Shown piece by piece: positions 25,257 through 33,190 of a stretch of DNA of 58,864 bases. Where the stretch lies: assembly GCA_002494895.1 (NCBI GenBank), contig DADA01000004.1, forward strand, positions 1 through 58,864. Reading direction: 5' to 3'. A program made the position numbers and the translations under genes. Source of the stretch: Nitrososphaera sp. UBA210. Its GTDB lineage: Archaea > Thermoproteota > Nitrososphaeria > Nitrososphaerales > Nitrososphaeraceae. Under the pieces are notes generated by a model, which worked only from the letters and a program-made list of their open reading frames with translations, did no database searches and was not told the DNA's origin. Every line of letters begins with the position of its first letter. The first letter of the stretch is position 1.

Positions 25257-26345
25257 ATGGACAGGCAAAGAACAAGCAATAAGACATGGAACATACCTAT
25301 GATCAGTGTGAATAGCTCCAGCAGGCTCGCAATTGCCGCAGTAGCAGCATTACTAGCCTCCGGATTTGCGACTCAGGCGCAGGCAGCACAGATTAACGCA
25401 TCGCTCATTCCAGAATACGACAGGGCGGCGGGCTCGTTCACCGGCACGAAATTTCTGCAGATAAAATATGAGCCTGGCAGCGCAATTGCAGATCTGTTCA
25501 ACGGGAGGACCGAGAGGATAGAGTTTTCAGTTAAAGGCACCAATTCCAGCGGCATCAGCGAGCTTGTAGTCGCCGCCAACAGGGCGCTGCTGGATGCGCA
25601 AAGCCCTGCCAGGATTACGGGCGCAAACATCACCTACGCCGGAGTTCTTAAAGGCGGGGCTGACAGGGTCAGCCTGACATACAGGGTAGAGCTCGCATCC
25701 ACGTTCACCGGCTTCAAGCTCGACCAGAACGCATCGGATGCAATACCGATGGACGTGAACTGGAGAGGGTTTGTCATCAGCGGCCCTGTAATGATAGAGT
25801 CGGTGGATCATGGCAGCGTGAACGTCAACCAGCCGATAGGGCTTCTTCAGGTAACATTTCCGGAATTCGCCGGCAAGATAATGAATACAGAGGCAAGCGC
25901 CATCATGTCCGAGCCGATTCTGGACTTTACCGAAATAGGAGAAATGCCAATGGAGAGGTGGCACTGGCTCTTTGACCCGACGTTCGCGCTTGCCAGCACA
26001 GGCGGAGTCATTAGCGGCGACATTGGGAGGGCAAAGGTACTCTCTGTATATTCGCTAGGCGAATGCAGCATACGCGAAGGTTGCCCGCCTCCAAAGGAAG
26101 GCGATGCAACCGTAACAGTAGATGCGACTACACTTGACGTGCACATATCCACTCCTCCGCCAAACGCGCAGGTCGAAATAGCGGGATTTACCAGCATAGA
26201 GCAGGCAGGCGGAATCGACATAATCCGGGTCTCAATGGACAATCCGGGCTTCGCAATACCGGATTTTGCGATCCAGGTGCTGCTCATTCTGGGCGGAATG
26301 ATGGGCGCAGTCGCGGTCTTTGTGCTGGTGAAGGCCAGAAAGTGA
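25257..26345 (+). CDS. Secreted, C-terminally anchored surface protein, 362 aa
   Basis: Long N-region then a signal peptide (about 20-43: LAIAAVAALLASGFATQAQA), a beta-rich extracytoplasmic domain of about 280 residues, and one C-terminal transmembrane helix (about 336-358, LLILGGMMGAVAVFVL) ending VKARK. Two Cys (ECSIREGC) close to a PPPKEGD segment. An alternative start is the ATG at residue 15 (25299). TATA-like AAAATATAT (25216-25224) lies 36 bp before the ATG. Family not recognised; type is common in thaumarchaeal cell envelopes. Confidence 0.8.
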   Translation: MDRQRTSNKTWNIPMISVNSSSRLAIAAVAALLASGFATQAQAAQINASLIPEYDRAAGSFTGTKFLQIKYEPGSAIADLFNGRTERIEFSVKGTNSSGISELVVAANRALLDAQSPARITGANITYAGVLKGGADRVSLTYRVELASTFTGFKLDQNASDAIPMDVNWRGFVISGPVMIESVDHGSVNVNQPIGLLQVTFPEFAGKIMNTEASAIMSEPILDFTEIGEMPMERWHWLFDPTFALASTGGVISGDIGRAKVLSVYSLGECSIREGCPPPKEGDATVTVDATTLDVHISTPPPNAQVEIAGFTSIEQAGGIDIIRVSMDNPGFAIPDFAIQVLLILGGMMGAVAVFVLVKARK

Positions 26346-26346
26346 T

Positions 26347-26607
26347 TCAGTAACTCCACTCGTCAGAAATGCCATTCCACCAGGCCCTGTAGGGCTTGGC
26401 GTCGCTATTGATCTCGTCCTTTATCCTGTGCTCGATTGAAAAGAACATGTTCTCAAGCGCGTCGGCTCCTCCGTCGGCAAACAGCTCGCGGCCTATTTCC
26501 TGAACTCTTTGTTTCTTGGCGGCGCCTTGCGGCGACTCTGGGTTCTGGATGCAAAAGGTAAGCAGGTCGTACAGCTCTTCTTCCAGGTACGCGTCCACCA
26601 GTATCAA
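26347..26607 (-). CDS. Conserved hypothetical protein, 86 aa
   Basis: Acidic helical protein (MILVDAYLEEELYDLL...) with a conserved-looking aromatic end (RAWWNGISDEWSY). Overlaps the upstream parvulin gene by 4 bp, so it is made together with the isomerase. No domain recognised. Its stop lies 2 bp after the convergent surface-protein gene. Confidence 0.7.
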   Translation of the reverse strand: MILVDAYLEEELYDLLTFCIQNPESPQGAAKKQRVQEIGRELFADGGADALENMFFSIEHRIKDEINSDAKPYRAWWNGISDEWSY

Positions 26608-26882
26608 TCCAGCCTTTTGATAATGTGGTAGCCAAATTCTGTCTTGACCGATTCTGAAAGCTGGCCCTTTTCCAATTTGAATGCAGCCTCTTCGAATGGT
26701 TTGACCATCATGCCCCTGCCAAAATATCCCAAGTCTCCGCCGCGCTTGCCGCTCCCCTTGTCAATGGAAAGCTCTTTTGCGAGGTTCGCAAAGCTTTCTC
26801 CCTTTTTGAGCCGTTCTGCCACCGCCAGAGCTTCGCTCTGCTTCTGGACCAGAATGTGCGAGCACTTTATCTTGTTAGCCAT
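26604..26882 (-). CDS. Parvulin-type peptidyl-prolyl cis-trans isomerase (PinA-like)
   Basis: 92 residues starting MANKIKCSHILVQKQ, the normal start of the single-domain thaumarchaeal parvulins (Cenarchaeum PinA, Nitrosopumilus NmPin); an ATG three codons upstream (26891) is less likely. Parvulin motifs: CSHILV, GGDLGYFGRGMMVKPFEEAAF, and FGYHIIKR with the second His. Catalyses prolyl bond rotation; no phosphate-binding Arg loop is evident. First gene of a two-gene operon. Confidence 0.93.
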   Translation of the reverse strand: MANKIKCSHILVQKQSEALAVAERLKKGESFANLAKELSIDKGSGKRGGDLGYFGRGMMVKPFEEAAFKLEKGQLSESVKTEFGYHIIKRLD

Positions 26883-27008
26883 CCGCAACATGATCGAGAA
26901 TGGAAAGAATTAACTCTTTCCTCTGCATGAATTCGACTGACTCTAGTGATCGGATTGAAACCCAAGTCGAAATCAAGATATAGTCGCGAGGTAGTAATTT
27001 GATCAAGA

Positions 27009-27311
27009 ATGGCCGGAGAAGAAGAATCCGCATCCCCTGCCGCTGCCATTCCTTTTCCTACTCTTACAATTCTGTATCTTCCGGCCGAAGCCACTGGCGC
27101 TGTTGAAGATGTCGGCCAGAAATACTCAAACAGCACGGTCGAGGATTGTGTGGGTTTCTTTCACGGCACGCAGCGCAAGTACAAAAAGGTCACGATATGG
27201 AGCCAGGGGATCGACAGCCTGTGGCTCAACGCGGTCGTTGCCAGGGTGAAAGAGCTTGCAGGGGTGGAATTCGTTACCATAGTCTCTGGCGGTATGATGT
27301 ATGTGCTTTAG
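27009..27311 (+). CDS. Conserved hypothetical protein, 100 aa
   Basis: After a flexible acidic/Ala-Pro N-terminus (MAGEEESASPAAAIPF) it forms an alpha/beta unit: LTILYLP, VTIWSQGI, VEFVTIVSGGMMYVL. TATA-like AGATATAG (26977-26984) is about 28 bp upstream of the ATG. The reverse strand is also open here but has poorer composition. Function unknown; a 46-aa zinc protein gene follows. Confidence 0.65.
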   Translation: MAGEEESASPAAAIPFPTLTILYLPAEATGAVEDVGQKYSNSTVEDCVGFFHGTQRKYKKVTIWSQGIDSLWLNAVVARVKELAGVEFVTIVSGGMMYVL

Positions 27312-27341
27312 CCTAAATATGGGCCGCTGCCAGATCATCCC

Positions 27342-27482
27342 ATGGAACAGGACCGTGAAAAGATAAAGCACTGTCCTATCTGTGGATGCAGCGAGCACAG
27401 GCTTGTCGGATGCGGCCACCACTGGGCCAAGCACAAGGTCGGCCCGGACGGCAGGTGCGAGCAGCGTCACTTTAGCTCATAG
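27342..27482 (+). CDS. Small zinc-binding protein, 46 aa
   Basis: ATG at 27342 to TAG at 27480-27482. The product contains HCPICGCSEHR, VGCGHH and RCEQRH, i.e. Cys/His spacing (C-x2-C-x-C ... C-x-H-H ... C-x3-H) able to bind one or two zinc ions. TAAATAT (27314-27320) is 25 bp upstream of the start, a leaderless promoter. The last 16 bp overlap the convergent HD gene. Likely a nucleic-acid or protein-binding miniature zinc finger. Confidence 0.65.
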   Translation: MEQDREKIKHCPICGCSEHRLVGCGHHWAKHKVGPDGRCEQRHFSS

Positions 27483-28042
27483 AGCGCGACTGAAAGCTTG
27501 AACGCGAGCCGGTCGTCAGTCGCCTGCGCCAGCGGAGCAACGTACTTTTCCGTTTCTTCCTTGTACCTAGCGGCTCTAAGGGCCTGCCCTTTCATGAAAC
27601 GCACGCCGTCCAGCCTGTCTGCCACTTTGACGTACCTTGCGTCCTTGGGCGCCCGGGATATCCTGATAAAGTACTCCTCCAGCGCCTTTTCTTTTTCTTG
27701 GTGATCGGCTTTTGGCTCCGCCGAGGCGCGCACTATGGAAAGGACGCGGTCTCCCTGTTCTTTCAGCTCATCTTCAGGCGCATCCGACGCGTCATGCAAG
27801 AGCGCGCCTGCAGCGAGCTCGGCGTCGCGCATCTGGAGCTCCTCTACCAGAATCGCGGCGACTCTGAGCGGGTGGTTCATGTAGGGCTCTGTCCTGTTAA
27901 AGAGCTGGCCTTTGTGCACCTTTGTCGCAAGGCCAAAGGCCCGCGTCAGCTTCACAATATCATCGGTACTTTCAAACGACTTTAGCAGCCGTGCAAAGCC
28001 GTCCTTTGGAAAATCGCTATTCTTATCATCCATGTTCAGCAT
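27467..28042 (-). CDS. HD-domain hydrolase related to the SpoT/RelA hydrolase domain
   Basis: 191 residues. HD signature: KVHKGQ, YMNHPLRVAAIL, ALLHDASDAPEDEL and KVADRLDGVR, the order seen in (p)ppGpp hydrolase domains and their stand-alone relatives (MESH1-type). No synthetase domain. In SpoT the motif is HDVVEDT; here HDASDAPED. Could hydrolyse (p)ppGpp or NADPH-like substrates; unproven. TATA at 28063-28075 is 27 bp before the ATG at 28042, fixing the start. Confidence 0.85.
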   Translation of the reverse strand: MLNMDDKNSDFPKDGFARLLKSFESTDDIVKLTRAFGLATKVHKGQLFNRTEPYMNHPLRVAAILVEELQMRDAELAAGALLHDASDAPEDELKEQGDRVLSIVRASAEPKADHQEKEKALEEYFIRISRAPKDARYVKVADRLDGVRFMKGQALRAARYKEETEKYVAPLAQATDDRLAFKLSVALYELK

Positions 28043-28088
28043 CCCCTACCATGGCAATCGTATAAAAACGGATTGTGCAGGCTGAATA

Positions 28089-28138
28089 GAGTTTAGTAGC
28101 AGAAAAATCTAATATCCCCGCGGGGCTACGCTAAACTC
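28089..28138. promoter_or_regulatory. Interrupted inverted repeat around promoter of propeller protein
   Basis: GAGTTTAG (28089-28096) and CTAAACTC (28131-28138) are exact reverse complements, extended by TAGC/GCTA, and enclose a TATA-like box (28107-28115) and the palindrome CCCCGCGGGG (28116-28125). The second arm ends 4 bp before the start codon. Could be an operator or an RNA hairpin. Confidence 0.35.
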
Positions 28139-28142
28139 GGAT

Positions 28143-30257
28143 TTGAGTGTGAGAGTATACGCGGTATTGCTTGCTGCGATCCTGGCCGGCTCGGCAGCTA
28201 TTGCACCGGCTCTTGGTCAGGACGCATCTACCTACGAGGTGTGGGAATTCGGCGCGTCTGCCGAGATAGTTGCCATGTCCACGATAAAGGATGGTTCAAG
28301 GGACAGCGTTAATGACGTCATTGTGGCGGCAAAGGACAGGTCTGTCTACCTGCTGGACGGCGTGACTGGAAAAAAGCTGTGGAATTTTACCGATATTGAA
28401 TATCATTCCTGGGAAGTGCTGCTCTCTTCGCCGGATTTTGATGCCAACGGCGACGGCAAATCCGATGCGCTGGTCAGCACCGTAGACAGGATAGTGGTCA
28501 TGCTCGACGGAACTAATGGCGCGCAGCTGTGGAGGCACCAGTCCGCAGAGACCTATTACAGGCCCGGAAGCGCCTGCTCGGTGGCTGTGCGCTCGGCCCA
28601 CACAGTCTCCGACATCAACGGCGACTCTGTGCCGGATATAGTTGTCGTGGCAGGATCCGGCGACACCTGCACAAAGGACAGGATTACCGCTATTGCGTTT
28701 AACGCCAAGACCGGCAGCAAGCTGTGGGAATTTGTGCTTGGCGAGGACATTTACGGACTCAAGGAAGGCATCGAGGGGAGCAGCCCTGTGGCCGTGATGG
28801 ATTTCACCAACGATGGCAAGAAGGACATTGCTATAATGGATGACCAGGGGTCTCTCCGCGTCATAAACGGCATGACAGGAACCGAGGCCAGGAACACAAA
28901 GCCCGGCATCTTTGGCGCGATATGGCACTTTGCCGAAGTCCCGGACATCTCTGGCGACGGCCAGAACGACACGATTGCCTTTGAGTTCATCGACGGCGAG
29001 GGAGGCCCAGATTACGCCAGGATAAATGCCATGGACCTGATAGCTTCCAGAATAATCTGGCAGGTAAAGTTGGGAGACGGCCTGTACAACGGAGCGGCTC
29101 TGTACTCGGCTGCATGGCTTTCTGACACCCCGGCGGGAGGAACCAAAGAGACGTACGTTTCAGTAACGCAGAGGATCGACGACGACCTGCAGCTAGTCCT
29201 GCTGGACGGCAAGACCGGCCAGCAGAAATGGAAGTTTGATCTGGGAGAGGAGAGGAGCAGGGACGACCTGATAAAGTTCTACCCTGTAGCAAGAATAGCT
29301 GACCAGTCCAACAAAGGCAATGACGAGCTTGCAGCTGGGTCTATAGACTCAAAGCTGTACCTGTTCGATCCGGCCACAGGAGGCAACATCTGGACCCATC
29401 CCATAAACGGTCAGATAAACGGAATTGCTTTTGTTCCGGCGCCGGGCGGCCAAAAGTACATCATTGTCAAGGACCAGTATTCAGGGGTGCGAGCCCTGTC
29501 GCGGCTGACCACCATAGAGACTTCGATTTCAATAAGCTCTTCTGCAAAGACCGTGGTGGAATCTTCCAGGCTGGTGATAACGGGGGCAGTCAGCCCTCCA
29601 TTTCCGGGAGAAGTGGTGCAGCTGCGATATGTTGATCCGACCGGCGCGGCTACGACAAAGCCCCTGATCCTTGAAAACGACGGGAGATATGTCGACATAA
29701 TAGAGCCGGAAATCATTGGCGACTGGAAGGTCAGTGTCGAGTTCAAGGGGGAAGGATTCTACCTCGACTCAAGCAGCGGCACGATAGGCTTTACAGTAAT
29801 AGACGAGACAACAACTTCTTCATTTCCGGTCAAAGTCCGGGGAGAGGAGAGTGGCATCTCGTATCCAGTCCAGTACCTTGTCGATGGCGGGCAGGTGACG
29901 GACATGGCGATAATCAAGGATCAGAAAAGTCTGAGTATTTCGCTTGCCCCATCGTCGTCGGCTGGCGGCAGACTCTGGGTTGAGCTCCCAAGGAGCGTCA
30001 TTGATTCGTGGCAGGGCGACTACCAGGTCTTCAAGGATGGCAAGGCAGCGGGCTTTGAAGAAGTGCAGGCGGATGAAACGAACCGGGCACTGTCGATACC
30101 ATTCGATGGCAACACAAGGCAGGTGCAGATCATTGGGACATACATTGTTCCCGAGTTTTCGGCGGTGACCCCGCTAATCATGGCGCTGACAATGGTCGCT
30201 GCAGTGGCTGCGATAGCTGTTCGCGGCAGGATTGCCCGTGGAATAAAGTGGCTGTGA
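28143..30257 (+). CDS. Secreted PQQ-like/FG-GAP beta-propeller protein with C-terminal sorting signal
   Basis: 704 residues from TTG. Signal peptide (about 1-25, AVLLAAILAGSAAIAPALGQ), then propeller repeats to about residue 440 (VYLLDGVTGKKLWNF, VVMLDGTNGAQLWRH, DINGDSVPDIVVVAG, LVLLDGKTGQQKWKF, LYLFDPATGGNIWTH), then two Ig-like beta domains and a C-terminal TIVPEF-type motif (VPEFSAVTP) with a transmembrane helix and a basic end, like the PEF/PEFG-CTERM sorting signals of archaea. Extracellular, probably binding or scaffold role. Repeats carry DxDGD-type calcium loops. Confidence 0.85.
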   Translation: MSVRVYAVLLAAILAGSAAIAPALGQDASTYEVWEFGASAEIVAMSTIKDGSRDSVNDVIVAAKDRSVYLLDGVTGKKLWNFTDIEYHSWEVLLSSPDFDANGDGKSDALVSTVDRIVVMLDGTNGAQLWRHQSAETYYRPGSACSVAVRSAHTVSDINGDSVPDIVVVAGSGDTCTKDRITAIAFNAKTGSKLWEFVLGEDIYGLKEGIEGSSPVAVMDFTNDGKKDIAIMDDQGSLRVINGMTGTEARNTKPGIFGAIWHFAEVPDISGDGQNDTIAFEFIDGEGGPDYARINAMDLIASRIIWQVKLGDGLYNGAALYSAAWLSDTPAGGTKETYVSVTQRIDDDLQLVLLDGKTGQQKWKFDLGEERSRDDLIKFYPVARIADQSNKGNDELAAGSIDSKLYLFDPATGGNIWTHPINGQINGIAFVPAPGGQKYIIVKDQYSGVRALSRLTTIETSISISSSAKTVVESSRLVITGAVSPPFPGEVVQLRYVDPTGAATTKPLILENDGRYVDIIEPEIIGDWKVSVEFKGEGFYLDSSSGTIGFTVIDETTTSSFPVKVRGEESGISYPVQYLVDGGQVTDMAIIKDQKSLSISLAPSSSAGGRLWVELPRSVIDSWQGDYQVFKDGKAAGFEEVQADETNRALSIPFDGNTRQVQIIGTYIVPEFSAVTPLIMALTMVAAVAAIAVRGRIARGIKWL

Positions 30258-30346
30258 AAGTGAAAATCAAAAGAACGAATGAGACTTAAATTGATGGATG
30301 CCTCTTCATGGCTACTACCATGTAGAGGCGAGGCCGCAGAATCCCT

Positions 30347-30685
30347 CTAACTTGACGACGACGAGCTAGAGTTGTCGTCGCTTCCCGTATACTCGCTGTA
30401 GGTGGGTTCCTCAGTGCTGGTCCCGTATGATGAAGGCTCTCCTTGAGAGGTCATGTCCGTTGCGAAAGTAGTTACCTCTGGCGTGGTGTCCTGAACCATT
30501 GCTGGAGCCGGTTCTGAATAGGAAACTCTTCTAGGGGCACTCTTTTTCTTTCTGGCAGCTGCCTTCTTTTTCGCAGCGCCCTTGCGCGCCTTTGGTCTTG
30601 CCGCCTTTCCCCCCTTCCTTCGCTTTGAGAGCTTTGCCTGCCTACCTTTTTTCTTTCCCTTTCTTTTGGCCTTGGCTTTTGCCAT
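30347..30685 (-). CDS. Lys/Ala-rich basic protein with Ser-rich acidic tail
   Basis: 112 residues from the ATG at 30685. First half (about 1-58) is Lys/Arg/Ala-rich (MAKAKAKRKGKKKGRQ, RKGAAKKKAAARKKK), like histone H1 tails and bacterial KKA-type DNA-binding proteins; second half is Pro/Thr/Ser/Glu-rich and ends in a run of seven Ser. Probably disordered and nucleic-acid binding. The frame is open upstream to 30844, but that extension is Cys-rich and unlike the rest; a CTTAAG-centred box about 28 bp upstream favours this start. Confidence 0.65.
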   Translation of the reverse strand: MAKAKAKRKGKKKGRQAKLSKRRKGGKAARPKARKGAAKKKAAARKKKSAPRRVSYSEPAPAMVQDTTPEVTTFATDMTSQGEPSSYGTSTEEPTYSEYTGSDDNSSSSSSS

Positions 30686-30861
30686 ACGTTTAGCAATACA
30701 GAAACACTTGTTCTTAAGCTTGTTCTTGCAGATCGCGTTGATTTTCAAGCCCGCGCATGGCTTGCAAGCGCATGATCGCATGTCGCTTATCTCTAGCGAT
30801 ATGCCTAGAGCCGGCGATTTGAACAAGGAATAATAGCTGACCATGCCAATTCTCAGGTGCC

Positions 30862-31428
30862 TTGACAGACAGTAGAGGCTATTACGCTATTCTTGACGTT
30901 CCTGAAAGGGCAAGCTACCATGAGATAAAGCGATCCTACAGAAAGCTGGCCAGGAAATACCATCCAGACAGGAACAGCTCTGTCCTTGCAGAGGAGATGA
31001 TCAAAAGGATAAACGCGGCGTTTGAAGTGCTTTCTGACAAAGACAGTCGGGCCCAGTACGACAGGATGGATTTTGCTCCTTCCGAACCGGAGCAGCAGGA
31101 AAGTCATGACGATCACGCTGATGTCCCGCAGCGCCGGATGCAGGAAGACGTGTTTGCAGATTTTTTCAATGCGCCCAATTTCCTAGACGTTCCAAAAGGC
31201 CGGTTTCACATCACGGTAGAGCCTTCCCTCTGCATGGCTTTTGGAAGCTGCGAAGTACTTGCTCCCAGGGTCTTTTCGGTTGAGAAGAACAAGAGGATGA
31301 ACCCCAAGGCGCGCGTGGAATGCGAGACGGGCGCAGACTATGACACGATTCATGCGGCAGCCGCCACCTGCCCGACAAAGGCGATCAGGATAATAGATCG
31401 TTACACCGGCGAGCAGCTCTATCCCTAG
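30862..31428 (+). CDS. DnaJ-ferredoxin fusion (DnaJ-Fer)
   Basis: 188 residues from TTG (TATA-like GAATAATAG 30 bp upstream). Residues about 5-70: J domain with the essential HPD (RKYHPDRN), which stimulates DnaK ATPase. After an acidic linker, residues about 110-188 form a single-cluster ferredoxin: PSLCMAFGSCEVLAPRVF (C-x5-C) and AATCPTKAI (Cys-Pro), with another Cys in VECETG. Fusions of this kind are known from chloroplasts and Thaumarchaeota and have been attributed to gene transfer. Perhaps links Fe-S cluster delivery or redox state to Hsp70. Located just before the cobalamin genes. Confidence 0.92.
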   Translation: MTDSRGYYAILDVPERASYHEIKRSYRKLARKYHPDRNSSVLAEEMIKRINAAFEVLSDKDSRAQYDRMDFAPSEPEQQESHDDHADVPQRRMQEDVFADFFNAPNFLDVPKGRFHITVEPSLCMAFGSCEVLAPRVFSVEKNKRMNPKARVECETGADYDTIHAAAATCPTKAIRIIDRYTGEQLYP

Positions 31429-31467
31429 TAGACTTAAATTGCTGCGAAAATCTGCCGGTACGCGTAA

Positions 31468-32193
31468 ATGAAGTTGCACTGTGTCGGCTGCGGCCCCGGC
31501 GACCCCGAGCTTGTCACGGTCCGGGCGATGAACGTCATCAAGGCGGCAGAGGTAGTCTTTGCGCCGACATCAAAGGAGGGCAGGCCGAGCATCGCGCTTT
31601 CCGTCGTTGAAAGATATATCGACACTTCTGCGAGGAAGGTTAGCCTAGTTTTCCCGATGGTCAAGGACAAGGAATCACTGAAGGACTACTGGAAGAGAAA
31701 CGCGGAGGAAATTGCTAACGCAGTAAGGTCGGGCAGGAAGGTGGTATACCTGACGGTAGGAGACCCCGCTCTCTACAGCACATGGATCTATATCCACCGC
31801 GAGCTGAAAAATAACCACAAGGACATCGAAGTCGAGATCGTCCCCGGGATCGCCTCCATGTTCGCAATAGCGGCAAAGGCCCAGCTGAGCATTGCCGAAG
31901 GGGACGAAACTGTAGCAGTAGTGCCTGCGTGCTATGACCTGGACCGCGTAAGAAAGGCTTCCGCCGCGTGCGATACCGTTGTATTCCTAAAGGACGGACG
32001 CTACTTTGACAGCGTGATTGAAACGCTGGGGCAGGCCGGATTTTCGGATGCAGCGACAATCGCGATAGCACAGGACGTGTCTGACAGGGGCGAGATACTC
32101 GAAGTGAAAAAGCTGTCCGAACTGCTGGGCAAGAAGGGCCCCGCCGAAAAATATTTTTCCATAATGGTGGCGAAAAAAAATGCCCGAGACTAG
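31468..32193 (+). CDS. cbiL: Precorrin-2/cobalt-factor-II C20-methyltransferase (CobI/CbiL)
   Basis: 241 residues, class III SAM-dependent uroporphyrinogen/precorrin methyltransferase fold: GCGPGDPELVTVRA at the start, VVYLTVGDPALYSTWIYI and VEIVPGIASMFAIAA. The pattern of specific residues (FAPTSKEGRPSIA) is that of the C20 methylase. Part of corrin-ring synthesis for cobalamin, which Thaumarchaeota make. Overlaps the following cobM/cbiF gene by 14 bp. Confidence 0.88.
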   Translation: MKLHCVGCGPGDPELVTVRAMNVIKAAEVVFAPTSKEGRPSIALSVVERYIDTSARKVSLVFPMVKDKESLKDYWKRNAEEIANAVRSGRKVVYLTVGDPALYSTWIYIHRELKNNHKDIEVEIVPGIASMFAIAAKAQLSIAEGDETVAVVPACYDLDRVRKASAACDTVVFLKDGRYFDSVIETLGQAGFSDAATIAIAQDVSDRGEILEVKKLSELLGKKGPAEKYFSIMVAKKNARD

Positions 32194-32974
32194 GACTGTC
32201 TATTTTGTCGGGTCGGGCCCCGGCGACCCTGAGCTCCTGACGCTAAAGGCAAAGTCGCTTGTCGAGACGGCAGATGTCATAATCTACTCTGGCTCGCTTC
32301 TTAACCCGCAGATACTGCGGTACGCAAGAAAGGACGCACAGCTCCACGACGCAGCGTTGATTGACAGGGAAAAGATCTACGAGATACTTGCTCACTCTGC
32401 AAAGCAGGGCAAGCTGGCAATTAGGTTCCATGACGGCGACCCGGCCCTCTTTAGCACTATTCGGGAGCAGATAGACAAGCTGGAAGCGGAGGGAATAGAA
32501 TGCAAGGTAGTTCCTGGAGTTACTGCCATTCTGGGCGCAGCGGCCGACCTAAAGCTTGAACTCACGCTGCCCGGAGTCACCCAGACCCTCATCATAAGCA
32601 GGGCAGAGCTCCGGACTCCAGTCCCGCCAAGGGAGAGCATTGCAGAGCTCGCAAGGCACGGGGCAACAATGGCGTTCTACCTTAGCGTTCATCTCATTCG
32701 CGATGTCGTTGCCGAGCTCTTGAAAGGAGGAGTCTACACGGAAAAGACCCCGGCTGCAGTGGTCTACAGGGCAACCTGGGAAGACGAACGGATAATCAAG
32801 GGAACGCTGGGTGACATTGCAGCAAAAACCAGGGAGGCAAAGATAATCAAGACGGCGCTTATCATTGTCGGCGACGTTATCTCTCCGGCAAAGTACGAAT
32901 ATTCAAAAGTGTATGACTCTGGCTTTACGCATGGATACAGAAAGGCTGCAAAAGGAAAAAAAGAAGAAGGTTAG
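32180..32974 (+). CDS. cbiF: Precorrin-4/cobalt-precorrin-4 C11-methyltransferase (CobM/CbiF)
   Basis: 264 residues of the same methyltransferase fold: YFVGSGPGDPELLTLKAK, the C11-specific YSGSLLNPQIL, RFHDGDPALFSTIREQ and VVPGVTAILGAAA. It adds the C11 methyl group in corrin-ring contraction chemistry. ATG at 32180 lies inside the end of cbiL, so the two are translationally linked. The basic tail (KAAKGKKEEG) is not conserved in the family. Confidence 0.93.
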   Translation: MPETRTVYFVGSGPGDPELLTLKAKSLVETADVIIYSGSLLNPQILRYARKDAQLHDAALIDREKIYEILAHSAKQGKLAIRFHDGDPALFSTIREQIDKLEAEGIECKVVPGVTAILGAAADLKLELTLPGVTQTLIISRAELRTPVPPRESIAELARHGATMAFYLSVHLIRDVVAELLKGGVYTEKTPAAVVYRATWEDERIIKGTLGDIAAKTREAKIIKTALIIVGDVISPAKYEYSKVYDSGFTHGYRKAAKGKKEEG

Positions 32975-32977
32975 GGT

Positions 32978-33181
32978 TTACGGTCTTCTCGCCCACACGC
33001 TGACTAGCGTTGTGCTGATGCCGGCGCCTGCTGCCCCGCTTATGGTGGCAAAGACTACGGCCTGATCCACCACTATCGTTGGCAGCCACGCTGCTATCGA
33101 AGGCGATGCTAGGAACGTTAGGAACCCTATTGCGAATCCTACCGCCCCAAATATTGCGAGTATGGTTGTTCTTGTTGCCAT
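32978..33181 (-). CDS. Small two-span membrane protein, 67 aa
   Basis: Starts MATRTTILAIFGAVG; hydrophobic spans at about 5-28 and 35-60 and a short basic end (WARRP). Gly/Ala-rich helices. Lies 9 bp downstream of cdvB on the same strand, so it may be co-expressed with the division protein. Family unknown. Confidence 0.6.
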   Translation of the reverse strand: MATRTTILAIFGAVGFAIGFLTFLASPSIAAWLPTIVVDQAVVFATISGAAGAGISTTLVSVWARRP

Positions 33182-33190
33182 TTTCTATCA

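Noticed and set aside
26867..27136. Minus-strand 89-codon frame over the 27009 gene
   Set aside because: Poor composition and no promoter; the plus-strand frame has TATA at correct distance.
30686..30844. N-terminal extension of the Lys-rich protein (Cys-rich, CACKPCAGLK)
   Set aside because: Composition differs and an AT-rich box lies just before the internal ATG, although it might be a short Cys-containing leader or separate gene.
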